Positions 33,732 to 44,966 of a stretch of 64,000 nucleotides of DNA are shown one piece after another (positions within the stretch are counted from its first letter, which is position 1; each line of letters begins with the position of its first letter). Under the pieces are notes generated by a model. That model had not been told where the DNA came from. It worked only from the letters and a program-made list of their open reading frames with translations, and searched no databases. The stretch lies in NCBI GenBank assembly GCA_964059195.1, contig CAXKWD010000003.1, positions 200,966,174-201,030,173 of the forward strand, read 5' to 3'. The position numbers and the translations under genes were made by a program. The DNA comes from Ectobius pallidus. Lineage: Eukaryota > Arthropoda > Insecta > Blattodea > Ectobiidae.

Positions 33732-33824
33732 AAAGAGCCAAAACCCATTATATTTAACCGGAGTGAACTTTTAACAATTCCATTTCAACTTCCTACACGA
33801 ATTCCATAATATGCATATAAGTTA

Positions 33825-34775
33825 CTAGCTTAAAAGACCCGGCGTCGCCCGGGTTTTTGTTATTTTGTAATTGGAAATTATCTTATGAAGGACTTTCCAT
33901 TTTTAAATTCTAGGTCCTTATATAGGTATTTAGAATTTGAAATAGGAAGAACGATTTATCACACTCAAACTATTCCCTCAGAAAACGCTTGGTATAGCTT
34001 TTTATGGCTCATAGAGGATGTAGAATTTTGCATCTCATGGCTTGTACACAGCAAGCCCGGTAGGGGTTCAAATAAGAAGAAATATAAATTCCGGTAACAT
34101 AGAATTGTATTGTCTTTGCAGAATATTTTATTTCTCACTCTCATGTTACCATAAAACTGTTTTGGGGATGAAATTAAACAGAAAGCAATATCAATTTCAT
34201 ACTTCTCTCTCCAAAAACCTGCGATATAATAATATACACATTATCATACCCCGTTTTGTTTTCTCTATGTCCAGGGTACAGAAAGTTATGTGACAGCATT
34301 ATTTTCGTGGATTTCATTCTATAATATTTATTTATAACATGAATTATATTGATAACTTTTCTTATTTGTCAAATTTGCATTTCATTTGTTTAAAACCCAT
34401 CTGATACCATTAGCAACAATATGTTCTGTGATTTGGAATTGATAATTCTGTCTAAAAAGGGAAATTATATTGATAACTTCTCTTATTTGTCAAACTTGCA
34501 TTCATTTCCAAACCCATCTGATACCATTAGCAACAATATGTTCTGTGATTATGATTTGATAATTCTGTGTAAAAAGGTATTAAGTATACTCAAAAACATT
34601 TGATTTTTGGCATTTAAAATCAAAATTGTTCAAAACCCTTTCTTAGTGGTCACCTACATTATGAAACGAAAGTACTGTCAGAATTCCAAGTCTCTATCTG
34701 TTATAGTTTAGGATCTACGTTGATTCCTGTCAGTCAGTCAGTCAGTCAGGACAAAGCCTTTTATATATATAGAGA
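33825..34775 (-). mobile_element. Non-autonomous Helitron, family 1, full length
   Basis: Minus strand 5' end TCTCTATATATATAAAAGGC with A before it (complement of 34776). The 3' hairpin is CCCGGGCGACGCCGGG, then TCTTTTAAG and CTAG (33825-33828), with T after it (complement of 33824). A local duplication of about 120 bp (TTATATTGATAACTTYTCTT to GTTCTGTGATT) occurs twice, at 34343-34435 and 34464-34550. Copies are at 1-550 and 61601-62438. No coding. Confidence 0.9.
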
Positions 34776-36047
34776 TGTTGAAAGTATATAATGTATTATA
34801 ATATATTATAGGCTACAAAAACCAAAACAAATTATATGGGATGGGGAAGTTACCTGTACATGTTTCAAATCAGATCTTTCCCTGTAACAGTTTGTTTAAT
34901 CTTACAATCCTCGCGTATTTCATAGAATGTCAAAATTGTCCAGACAATGTTAACATAGGGGATGGTGACAAGACACTGAAATGCGTTGAGTGCATCTTGC
35001 ACTTTGAATATATTGAGGGGAATTCAGAGATTGTCTTAAGTTCGTCTGCTTTATTTCCCGCAATCCATTGCTCCATGCCCATAGTTCACTGCGGTTTCGG
35101 TAAACAATGGCAGCTGTTATCTGTTATAAGCAATGAATGAGAATAGATTGTATAACTTAATACCATATCGCGACGTGGCCATAGCCTGAACGGCACTGGA
35201 ATTACACAATATTGAAATTGGTATATAGTGCGGAAATATCTGCAGCCTGAGGGGAGAAACCATTTTATTGACAACTGTCTACAAGAGTATGAGATCAAAA
35301 TGATTCAGCATGTAATACTGCAAATTACATTAAACCAATATTAAAGGCAAAAGAACTATTTTTACAATAAAAAAAATGATAATTCAAACTGAACTTCAAA
35401 TATAAACATGGTTTTGCACAATATGAAGGAGTCTTTTAATACTGACAGACAATTGTGTGTAGGAGGGAAGGCTTGACCAACTTGGGAGCAGTCTGTTGCA
35501 ATGAGGTTCTCATCCTGATGGTCGATCAATAACTATTGCAGATTTCCGGGTGTGGACGTATTGCTATTATGTCAGCCCTTCTTCAGAAATGTAGCAAACT
35601 TCCTCATATGTCACCATATTCTTTTTTCGGAAGGCATCTGTAATCGAAGTTCGGACTTCTTGATGCTGTGCATTCCTGAGTAATCCATTCCTCGAGCAGG
35701 ATCTCAAGACATGACCTGAAGTTTCAATCTAGTTGCAGCCAATAAGGCGGCAACGTTTATCTTGGAACCTCTCAGAAACATAAGATCTAACGGGAACTGT
35801 ATTGCGTATACGATATATTGCTACAAGTCACTTTGTATTTCCCTAGTAAGGGATTAGAATGTTATTTTAAGGACACAAGGTATCTGACTGATGCACTGTA
35901 CGTAGACAATAACTCCATGTCCAGGTCACTGTAAAGTTGAGTATTACGTATGTAAAGTTTTACAGACTGCACGCTGCATGCCATCTAAACGTTTCAAGTG
36001 TATTGAATGAGCTATAACTTATTCCAACTTCACATCCATAAAAAAAA
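34776..36047. other. Unassigned sequence
   Basis: 35400-36030 looks like decayed coding of a retroelement on minus, but no motif is strong enough to name. Frames at 34841-35140 and 35086-35298 are unrecognised. Confidence 0.25.
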
Positions 36048-36898
36048 TCTGATGTGAAAGTCACATAACTTCCTCTGCCCAAAAAAGAAGTTAGCAGTAT
36101 TCACATATCCTTTTACAGAATCTCAAAACACAATTTTACGCTATTATTATCCTATAAATACCTCTTCTTTCAATGATGCGACTAAAAGCGCAGGCTAGCC
36201 TATATAACAAACTTAAAAAAAAGAACAAGTGACTGCAGACGTTTATTGAACTTTCCGCCGTAAAGAATAATTTCCGAAATTATCGAATATTTCCCTCAGA
36301 TACTTCTTTACTCTATACCGGGCCAACAATACATCTTTCTCACTTCACATTCTTATATAGAATAAGAGGCCGTGGAAGAGAGCGTATTCAGTTGTTCATC
36401 ACGCAAGACAAAATTTCTACAAACAGTGGGTGAACAGTGGGTGGCCTGTAACTACCCTCAGATAATTTTTTCGAAAAAAAGTTTCAAATAAAAGTTTTAG
36501 CTCTCAGTAAAAGGAACACATGTGCAAATTTTAAAGAAAATCGTTAGAGCCGTTTTCGAGAAAATCGCGAAAAACGAAAATTTCTTCATGTAAAGTCCCC
36601 TTAAAAATAAGAGAAATTTGTCGCCAATCTTCGAATCACATCTTCAGAAGGTACCTGACCCAAATACGAAATTTTGTTTTCATACGATTCTCCGTTTCGG
36701 AGCTAGCCTGTTCACAAACTTCCACACAGACAGACAGACACACACACAGGCACACACACAGACATGTTTCCAAAAATAGTATTTTTGGATTCAGGGGGCC
36801 TTGAAACGTGTATATATGCTAAAAACTCAACTTCGAATTTTAGGGTCGAAAACAATACTTCCTCTACCTATAGTACCTATGGTACGGGCAGAGGAAGT
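36048..36898 (+). repeat. RepF, complete copy
   Basis: The 5' end is TCTGATGTGAAAGTCACATA (a 6-bp stem ATGTGA/TCACAT with loop AAG). Sub-terminal CTTCCTCTGCCC is answered at the 3' end by GGGCAGAGGAAG. Internal markers are AAAGAAAATCGTTAGAGCCG and TTTCGAGAAAATCGCGAAAA. There is a CAGA/CACA microsatellite at 36726-36763. The last 40 bp fold as a hairpin (CTTCCTCT/AGAGGAAG). No coding. The organisation recalls Helentron-associated elements, but this is unproven. Confidence 0.75.
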
Positions 36899-37564
36899 AA
36901 TATATTACCTTACTAGGGATGTATTGTAGGTGCCATTTTAAGAAGACCTCGTCCCAAACCATCGTCTTTCTACAAAAGACTATAACAGCATTGTTCACTA
37001 ATCCGAAAATCTGCACCGCATTCGACAAAGAACGGGTGCTCTTGCAGTCGCGTGGATTTCCCCAGTGTTGCCGCTGCCATTAGCAACTTTTTAAGTAAAG
37101 TAAGTGCTGTGGTACATATTTGACAATATTGCATTGGACTGCAGACAAGTGTGAATACGCCTAATTACCTTTCTATTCACTGGTTGGCAGGTTGAAGAGG
37201 ATTAGGGTGGCAGCAGGTAGAGGCAGTTTTGGAAAAAGAGTCTTTAAGAAGCAGCACCGACAATATACTCGTACAACATGAGTTTGTGGAATAAAACTAT
37301 TGAACATAGGATATAGAATATGTGGTCTCAATGTAGGCCTAAGTCTTTTTATCTAAGATAACTCCAAGATATTTTGTTGCAATTTTCAGTGTTATTGCTG
37401 GTTAAGAACACTGAGAGGAAGCCTCTTAGTAAACACAACCCATTGGGACTTTTCATCATTCACTTTCAGACGACATCTGGGTGTCCACTGTGTAAAAATA
37501 TCCAAAGCGGACTCATTAACCGGCCTCTACTTCTAGTAGCCAAGCTCTGCATAACTCTTCAATT
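36899..37564. other. Unassigned sequence
   Basis: No gene or repeat partner is recognised. Confidence 0.3.
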
Positions 37565-37659
37565 TTACTACTTCTTCAGTTTGTGTCATTGTACAGACAG
37601 GGGTCCAGCTGGCGACCTGGCACTTAAATATATTTAACTATCACCATAAAAAAAAAGGA

Positions 37660-37884
37660 TTGCAGTTTATTTTAACAGCTGTTGTCCATTCAGATATGCA
37701 AATACCCAACAATCCCACTGCTAATAGAAACTATTTTGTCAGTAACAGGGAACTGATCTCGTGCAAGTGCAAAATGGGCTGCGCTGGGAGCTGTAGCTGC
37801 CGCAAAACTAGGCGGAAATGCTCAGTTTTGTGCACTTTCTGCAAGGGAAAAGTTCTGCCGCAATGTGCCCACACCCCAGAATGA
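37660..37884 (+). pseudogene. Cysteine-rich C-terminal fragment of a transposon-type protein
   Basis: The frame carries ISCKCKMGCAGSCSCRKTRR and then KCSVLCTFCKGKVLPQCAH. That is a dense C-x-C-x3-C-x3-C-x-C-x6-C-x3-C-x2-C array with a terminal C. Such tails occur at the C-terminus of some uncharacterised insect element-encoded proteins that I recall, and resemble zinc-binding CRC-type modules. The upstream part (37374-37637) is not recognisable in any frame. It could be a recent insertion fragment. No promoter, poly-A or TIR is defined. Confidence 0.4.
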
Positions 37885-38691
37885 CAGTTCTTCAAGTGAG
37901 GATGAAGACATCACCCCACCCTCGACTTCCCATACCATCCCATACCAGGAACCTCACACATGGTTTAAATAGGCCTGTTGGTTTAAAAGTAAATACATTT
38001 TTATGAAATATTCTGCTTAAATATTTTTTTCTGGCAAAATCCATCTCCCATAGACACATATACACACAAACAGTTTCTATACACAGTTATAAGACATTAT
38101 CCGCCAACATGTTACAAAAAAATTACGTTGTTGGTGGAGGAAACGATGTTATTCAACTTTCACCCAAAAAAGCATTTTTTCATATTTTCGGTTTTTGTCA
38201 TTTATGACGAGACTATCTGAGCCACAAGAACGAGCTATAGCTCATATTAAAGCTTATTAAATTGTCTGCAACTTTTGTTCTCTTGACTTTTCTGTAGGAC
38301 GTGTCATTTTGTCGGAATTCAGTTCAAAACACGAAGAAAACTTATAATTTTAACTTGTTGGGAAAAAAAAGGCTAATCTTTGAAAAGCCGTATCTCGGTA
38401 ACTATATAACTTACAAAAACGATTTTGATCTCATATTTTAGAAAATTTAATTTACTTTTAAAAAGATAAGAAATAATATTTTCAACAAACGCATAGTTTA
38501 GGAGATATTATCGAAAAACCGGAAAAAGTTCGAAAAAACCGGTTTATTTCGACCGCCATTCAGCGAGCACAGGTTTCTGAGGGTTGCAAATCTGGATTTA
38601 TGATCTCAGTAATGGTCCGAAACTCCCCTCCAAAAATCATTAATACTCCATTTAATGTAAGTTCACGCGTTTTTTTTTGGTAACATTTGAC

Positions 38692-38818
38692 TGGGCTAAT
38701 TGTACAGGCAGGGGTCCAGTTGGCGACCTGGCACTTAAATATATTTAACTATCACCATAAAAAAAAGGATTGCAGTTCGTTTTAACAGCTGTTGTCCATT
38801 CAGATATGCAAATAGGCC
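38692..38818 (+). repeat. Duplicate of 37578-37702
   Basis: The text GGGGTCCAG-TTGGCGACCTGGCACTTAAATA and TTGTCCATTCAGATATGCAA recurs about 1.1 kb downstream in the same orientation with few differences. In the first copy it leads into the cysteine-rich frame. Here it ends at AATAGGCCTA. The intervening 37885-38690 is unassigned. Confidence 0.7.
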
Positions 38819-38894
38819 TATCCTTCTTGATTTTCATCCAGCTGTTCAGATGATGATCATTACACTGCACCGGTACGGTACGCAAATTAAACTA

Positions 38895-39525
38895 CACTGA
38901 CAGGCCAAAAAAAACCGATCACTGTAAAATTTGTTGTAATTTGAAGATTAACCATATTTTTGACTGGATGTTTGTACATTCTTGTTGGTGAGGATGATTA
39001 TTTTTATTGGACCATTAGCTATAGATACAGCATAATTCAGAATGATTTCTTCATATCTTCACTTTATCACAAAACAAAAAGGACATCGCAAAAGGGCGAT
39101 TCCAATCTGATTATGTGCACTAGCTTGTCATACATATTGCAAGGTGTTTCATTGTCATTTCCTTCCAAACTGAAAGGAAACTGTCTCCCTTCGCATCTAA
39201 GTGATTCTGTTAGTAACTGTAGTTGAAATTATGCCTCCCAGTCCCGAAGACGTTGCCAAAGCTGTTGCTCTAATTGATGATGGACGCAGCCTCCGTTATG
39301 CCCCTGCAACCTTAGGCTCAGCATTCACCACGGTGCAAGAGGCAATATGGGGAATTAAGTGTAAAATGTGTCATTAAATTTTAATCTTAAAAACGTATAC
39401 AATTGCGGTAATTTTATTTCAAGCACTAGGCCTACTACATAATTTTTATTCAAACTTATTTTTTTATTTTTTATTTTTAAATTTTCTTAAGTGATTTTTT
39501 TTTTTTTTTTTTTTGCCTGTCAGTG
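38895..39525 (+). mobile_element. Tc1-like element with transposase N-terminus
   Basis: The TIR is CACTGACAGGCCAAAAAAAA at the left and CACTGACAGGCAAAAAAAAA at the right in reverse complement, with TA at 38893-38894 and 39526-39527. From ATG 39231 the frame reads MPPSPEDVAKAVALIDDGRS, then LRYAPATLGSAFTTVQEAI. This is a Tc1-type helix-turn-helix start (the A.VALL.DG.S.R..A..LGV pattern). It then stops. The catalytic region is deleted. Confidence 0.75.
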
Positions 39526-39994
39526 TATCTCGGTCGGGTCGGGTTCAAATCCGGGTCACCAGTCACCACTGTGGCGAAGGTTTTGATATCACACACTATT
39601 TACTGATAAAGTTTTGGAAATAAAATGATTTACTGAACATGGTTACATTCACGCTTTCTGGTATTGTTGGATGTGCGGCTATCAGCGCTTCGATTCGAAG
39701 TGTATTTCACATTTATAAGTCCACATATTTTTCCTGTTTTCATGCAATGACCTGCATATTGGTCACTGCACGATAAGATATAACTTATAGCCTACTGCGA
39801 CAGAGCATACTTAAGTCTATGTTACGTCATTGTCAAGTATTTCTATGAACCCGCTTGAAATAGCATGAGAAAACTACTTGAGGGAAGTTCCAAGTTGTAT
39901 CGGGAAATTCCCTTGGAACGTACAATATTCTTATTCACTCAACATTCTGAAATTTCTGCCTCATGATTTCGCTTATGATAACTGTCCTAATCCT

Positions 39995-40165
39995 TCTGGT
40001 GGCGCTGTAAGCCTGGGGTCGACTCAACTTCTAACAGAGATTGAATACCAGTAGGAATCCTCGGGGTAAAAGCGGCCGATGCGTAAGGCTGACAACCGTA
40101 CCATGTGAATGTCTCAAAATCTGGGAGTCTCAACCTCCTGGAACCCTAAGAGGCTTCATAGCCTA
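39995..40165 (+). mobile_element. SINE-B body fragment
   Basis: GTGGCGCTGTAAGCCTGGGG, TCGACTCAACTTCTAACAGA, GGCTGACAACC and TCTGGGAGTCTCAACCTCCT follow the body of the SINE at 63013-63304 (minus). The tRNA-like head is missing. Other copies are at 44515-44712 and 46495-46720. 39528-39994 before it is unassigned. Confidence 0.6.
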
Positions 40166-40205
40166 TATAAGGATTACTTTATATTTTTACTCGCATCCTA
40201 TATAC

Positions 40206-40475
40206 CAGCGTTTCTCAACCTATGGTCCGCGGACCACTGGTGGTCCGCGAAGATGGCGCAGATGGTCCTCAGACATAATTAAAAAATATCATAAAGCAAG
40301 TGGAAAGTAAAGAAGTAAAATTTTTTCACATATTTCGTTATAATGACCTATACTTAATACACCAAACATTAAGAACATAGGCCTTCGTTTTAAAATGGGA
40401 TATAAAATTAGGGGTCCGTAAAATTATTTTAGACACTTTAGAGGTCCTCGGGTTCAAAAAGGTTGAGAAACGCTG
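40206..40475. mobile_element. hAT MITE, 270 bp
   Basis: The TIR is CAGCGTTTCTCAACC at both ends. The perfect 8-bp target duplication CTATATAC lies at 40198-40205 and 40476-40483. Just inside is the palindrome GGTCCGCGGACC. There is no transposase. Confidence 0.92.
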
Positions 40476-40620
40476 CTATATACTATCAGACCAGGCCTTT
40501 CCAGCTGAGGTGCTGCCACGGCGCAGGCCAGCACCAGAGGCACTCCACAGGTCTAGCCAGCGCTCAGCTTACAATAACATTATTATTAATAACAATTTTG
40601 TAAACACATGAACACATCAC

Positions 40621-41763
40621 TTATTAAGTGCCAGTATGGTACTTTATGAGATTGTGTGGTGGACGAAAAAATGTCTGTCTGTCTGTCTGTCCGTCTGTCC
40701 GTGTGTCTGTACGCACCATAACTCAAATACGCTTTTTCGGATTTTCATGAAACTTGGAAAACACATTTATAATGTCCATGGGAAGAACCCTATTGATATT
40801 GAACAAAATCGGTTCACCGGTACCGGTGCCCAATTTAGTGCCTATTCCGATTGCCACGAAACTTGGTATACCCATTTATGACGTCCATGAGAATTGCCCT
40901 ATTGAATTTGAACCTAATCTGTTGACAGGTACCGGTGTAAAACCCAATTTAGTGTCTACTTTAAAGGCGCAATAACTCAAATACGCTTTATTGGATATTT
41001 ATGAAACTTCGTATACGCATTTATAATGTCCATGGGAAGACGTTTATTGATATTGGATCAAATCGGTTGGCAAGTACCGGAATAATGCCCAATTTAGTGT
41101 TTTTATGTTAATATATAAGAAGTCGCGATAACTCAAATATGCTTTATTGGAATTTCCTGAAATTTTGTATACCCATTTATAAGTACGTGGAAAGACGTCT
41201 ACTGATATTGGACCAAATCGGTAGACCGGTACCGGAGTAAAACCAAATTTAGTGTATATTTTAAAGACGCGGTAACTCAAATACGCTTTACCGGATTTTT
41301 ATGAAACTTAGTATACACATTTATAATGTCCATGGGAAGACGTCTATTCATAATGGATAACATCGGTTGACGAGTCGGAGTAATGCTCAATTTAGTGCCT
41401 ATTTTAAGGTAATATACGTATTCGAAAGAATTTATTAAAAAAAAATGAAAATCAGTTATCTTGACAACAGCCTATTGTTTTACTGTGATCTTATAAGGCG
41501 TTGGAAATTAAAATACAGGTAGCTTTGACAAAAAACACTATTGATTTACATGCGCTTATCCAACTAGACCGTTAAAAGGATCCAGGTGGCCGAGATGGTA
41601 GACCTTTCTTCTTCGGTAAGCCCTGCTTAATGAATAAATCTGGAGCTTAACTTGGAAATCAATTTAAAAAAAAAAAAACATATTCTGCATATCATAATTG
41701 CAGTCATAACTGATTAAACAAAAACATACTGGCACTTTGTTACATCAGTTTACCTGATTTTAT
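40621..41763 (-). repeat. RepE copy D (about five units)
   Basis: Complete inverted copy: TTAAGTGCCAGTATGGTACT at the left, a TGTC/GTCC run at 40671-40706, and modules at roughly 40730-41430. A short tRNA-like scrap (CAGGTGGCCGAGATGGTAGA, 41585-41604) follows, then ATACTGGCACTTTGTTACAT ... CCTGATTTTA. Frames inside are by-products. Confidence 0.78.
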
Positions 41764-42849
41764 TTAAATTCGTAATTGAAAACGTCTGTTCGCATGCATA
41801 AGTTGTCTCGAAAACTGGCGTAAATTTTAAGGCAAGTGCATGAAGTTTAGGAAACTTCTGTGGATGAATACATTTGTAAAATGAAAGTAAATCGCCGGTC
41901 AGTGGTAGCAGGCCTACCTGTACTTTTAACAGCTCTGTTTGGAAACATGACGGTTATTTTCAGGACAAAATATGGGGTCAGAATTATTTCAAGTTGAGGT
42001 GCCATATCATTACTTTCTTTGATACTCTCCAAGGTTTTCGTAAATATACAAATTTAATGATTTTAATTAAGGAAAATTGTCAAAATATCCGACTTTAACT
42101 TTATCTTTAAATAATAAACTTTGTATTTTGAAAGCCTTAATTCTGTTAACTAATTTCTCCCTTGCAACTAAATATTTAAATAAGACGTTACATCCATCAA
42201 GAAAGCGAGGTCAGCACACACAATGCAGTCGCACCGGCCGCTACGTGGGGAATGAGCGCTCCGGTGTTATATATAAGAAATAATTAAAAGATAAAAATTA
42301 CATTACTGTAAAATAGCAGCTCTGTTGGACGTCTAATTATTTTAACAAATGAAGTAAGACGAGCGCACAGTTAAAAATAGACAAGCTAGCTCTAGAACTA
42401 TTGTTGTAATGGGCTGAGTTTACCTTCTCTGCTAAACGTCCTGCGAAGTTCGGTGACCAAAACCAGCTCTCAGTTCTGAAACAATAAAAAAAAAAAATTA
42501 GCTTCAGTAGGCCCGAGTGGATTTTTCTAGACGCAGCATTAAAAACATTTGTTTTAGATTTCTATACAATTTATACTAAGAGGCAAAAATTGTGTATAGG
42601 AAGTTGTGGTTTTCACGTCAGATTTTTCATTTCCTACATATCTATACTAAAATTATGCTTTTCCTAAGACATTGTTAGGAACACCTATATGAAATTAAAT
42701 TTTTAAATAGGTTTTAAAGTGAAATTATTTAGCCGCGCTAGGAGTAAATCGAGAGCTAACCCAAAATTGCGATACGCTCTGGCGTTACGAACAAAATCGT
42801 CACTGCAAGTGATGGACTGCACAGAAAACAATCAACTCAATGATTAGGC
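41764..42849. other. Unassigned sequence
   Basis: No gene is recognised. Short frames at 41847-42032 (minus) and 42077-42283 (plus) have no motif that I know. Confidence 0.3.
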
Positions 42850-43372
42850 TTATTCAAAGTTTAAAAAATCTAAAAATCCAAAATTAAAAAATCTAAAAAT
42901 CTAAAATTAAAAAATCCGAAAATCCAAAATTAAAAAGATAAAAATTAAAGAATCCAAAATTTAAAAATCCAAAATTAATAAATCCAAAAAATAAAAAAAA
43001 TCAAAGATCCAAAATTTATAATCCAAAATTAAAAATCTAAAATTCCACAATTAAAAGATTCGAAGATCCAAAATTTAAAAAATAAAAAAATCCAAATTTT
43101 AAAACATAAAAAATCCAAAATTAAAAAGTCCAAAATTTAAAAAATTCAAAATAAAAAATACATTTAAAAATCTAAAAATCCAAAATTAAAAAATCAGAAA
43201 TCTAAAATTAAAAATTCAAATATCCAAAATGTAAAAAATCCAAAATTAAAAAATTAAAATATCCAAAATTAAAAAAAAATTAAAAAGTCCAAAACCCAAA
43301 ATAAAAAGTTCAACAATCCAAAATTGAAGAAATTGAAAAAATTAAATAACTTAATTAAAAAATCCAAGTTTC
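42850..43372 (+). repeat. AT-rich degenerate tandem array (AAAATCCAAAATT-type)
   Basis: About 520 bp are made almost only of A-runs separated by TCC, TCT and TT: AAAATCCAAAATTAAAAAAT and variants with a loose period of 10-20 bp. The plus strand is strongly A rich with few G. No coding. Confidence 0.9.
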
Positions 43373-43668
43373 ACTTCTGTCGCGTGGCGTTCCAGGCACC
43401 CGATTTTTTGTTTTGTTTTATGTTCCCATCTCTGGTTGACGAAAATAAATTCAGGTGCTCAGAAAATAAAATACAATGACTATACTACTTTAAAGACACT
43501 CTTCAACAGAAGATGTGCATGCTAATGAAAACATGTGGAATGGAATGTCTGCAGCAGTCTGCAGCAGGTGGCCATGGAAAGCTAATACTGTACAGTGTAC
43601 AAGATAACTTTGTCAAGGACGAATAAATTATTGTTATCATTTGTACTCGTGGGAGTTCCCAACGAAAC

Positions 43669-44450
43669 AAAACAGCTGAGTTTACACTAGACTGCAGCCA
43701 AAACAAGACAACATAGTTCACACCTGTCCGCAGCTGAGTTCACACCAGCCCGCAGCGAAATAAAACAGCTGAGTTCACACCAGTCCGCAGTGAAACAAAA
43801 TAGCTGAGTTCACACCAGTCCGCAGCCAAAACAAGACAGCTAAGTTCACACTAGTCCGCAGCGAAACAAAATAGCTGAGTTCACACCAGTCCGCAGTGAA
43901 ACAAAATAGCTGAGTTCACACCAGTCCGCAGCCAAAACAAGACAGCTAAGTTCACACTAGTCCGCAGCGAAACAAAATAGCTGAGTTCACACCAGTCCGC
44001 AGTCAAAACAAGACAGCTAACTTCACACTAGTCCTCAGCGAAACAAAACAGCTGAGTTCACACCAGTCCGCAGTGAAACAAAATAGCTGAGTTTACACTA
44101 GACCGCAGCCAAAACAAGACAGCTAAGTTCACACCTGTCCGCAGCTGAACAGCTGAGTTCACACCGGTCCGCAGCCAAAACAACACAGCTGAGTTCACAC
44201 CAGACCGCAGCCAAAAAAAAGACAGCTAAGTTCACACCTGTCCGCATCCCAACAGCTGAGTTCACACCAGACCGCAGTCAAAATAAGACAGCTGAGTTCA
44301 CACCAGACCACAGCCAAAATAAGACAGCTGAGTTCACACCAGACCGCAGCCAAAATAAAGACAACTGAGTTCACACCAGACCGCAGCCAAAATAAGACAG
44401 CTGAGTTCACACCAGATCGCAGTGAAACAGAACAGCTGAATTAACTCTAG
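43669..44450 (+). repeat. 36-bp minisatellite, about 22 units
   Basis: The unit is ACAGCTGAGTTCACACCAGT followed by CCGCAGCCAAAACAAG, 35 to 36 bp long, with some shorter units. I count about 22 GTTCACAC-type cores. Between about 43790 and 44000 three successive unit variants (ending GTG, GCC, GCG) repeat as a block of about 107 bp. The minus strand is open for 71 codons as a 12-residue repeat, which is a by-product of the 36-bp period. Confidence 0.95.
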
Positions 44451-44514
44451 GTGCGAATGATATGCGACAACCTGATTAGTACACGTTATAGTTGAAGTAC
44501 TGTGCTACATACAG

Positions 44515-44712
44515 AGGTACGCGGATTCTATCCCCGATGAAATGACTGGAATTTATCGATTAGCTTCATCTTACATCTGGCACTATTTCTTTACGGTCGA
44601 CTGAGCCTCTAACGGCTTATAACTTCACCAGCTTTGAAATCCGAATGGCAGAAAATCTGGGGGTTTCAACCTCCTGGGACCTTACGGGAATCCAAGGCCT
44701 GCATAGCAGTTT
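44515..44712 (+). mobile_element. SINE-B, decayed
   Basis: GCGGATTCTATCCCCGATGA is a worn B box as in the 63240 copy (minus). The body follows with TCTGGCACTA, GACTGAGCCTCTAACGGC and TCTGGGGGTTTCAACCTCCT. The A box is not clear. Confidence 0.5.
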
Positions 44713-44924
44713 AATATTTATTGGTTCAGTTGTGTGAGTAACAATGCAATGACAATTAAATCATAAATATTTCCCGGCATGCGATAAACATTTACAATAT
44801 TTAAATAAAGACAATGGCGACAACCTGACAAATGTGAGCTAGATAAACATATCACGCTAATGGCAAGGCCGCCTGTTAAAACAACGCCAAACTCTTCATT
44901 GTTTTGTGCAGTTCTTATTTATTA

Positions 44925-44966
44925 CTTCTCCTGCCCGTAATATAGTTACTACAGGTAAAGGAAGTA
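44925..44966 (-). repeat. RepF terminal hairpin, part 1 (split by Tc1-like element)
   Basis: ACTTCTCCTGCCCGTAATAT and AGGTAAAGGAAGTA form the terminal hairpin of a minus-oriented RepF. The body resumes at 45739. Confidence 0.7.

Noticed and set aside
44195..44410. A 71-residue cysteine/leucine repeat protein on minus
   Set aside because: It is the 36-bp minisatellite read in one frame, without start context, splice sites or neighbours.
43669..44450. CRISPR-like array
   Set aside because: Units are contiguous with no unique spacers, and the genome is eukaryotic.
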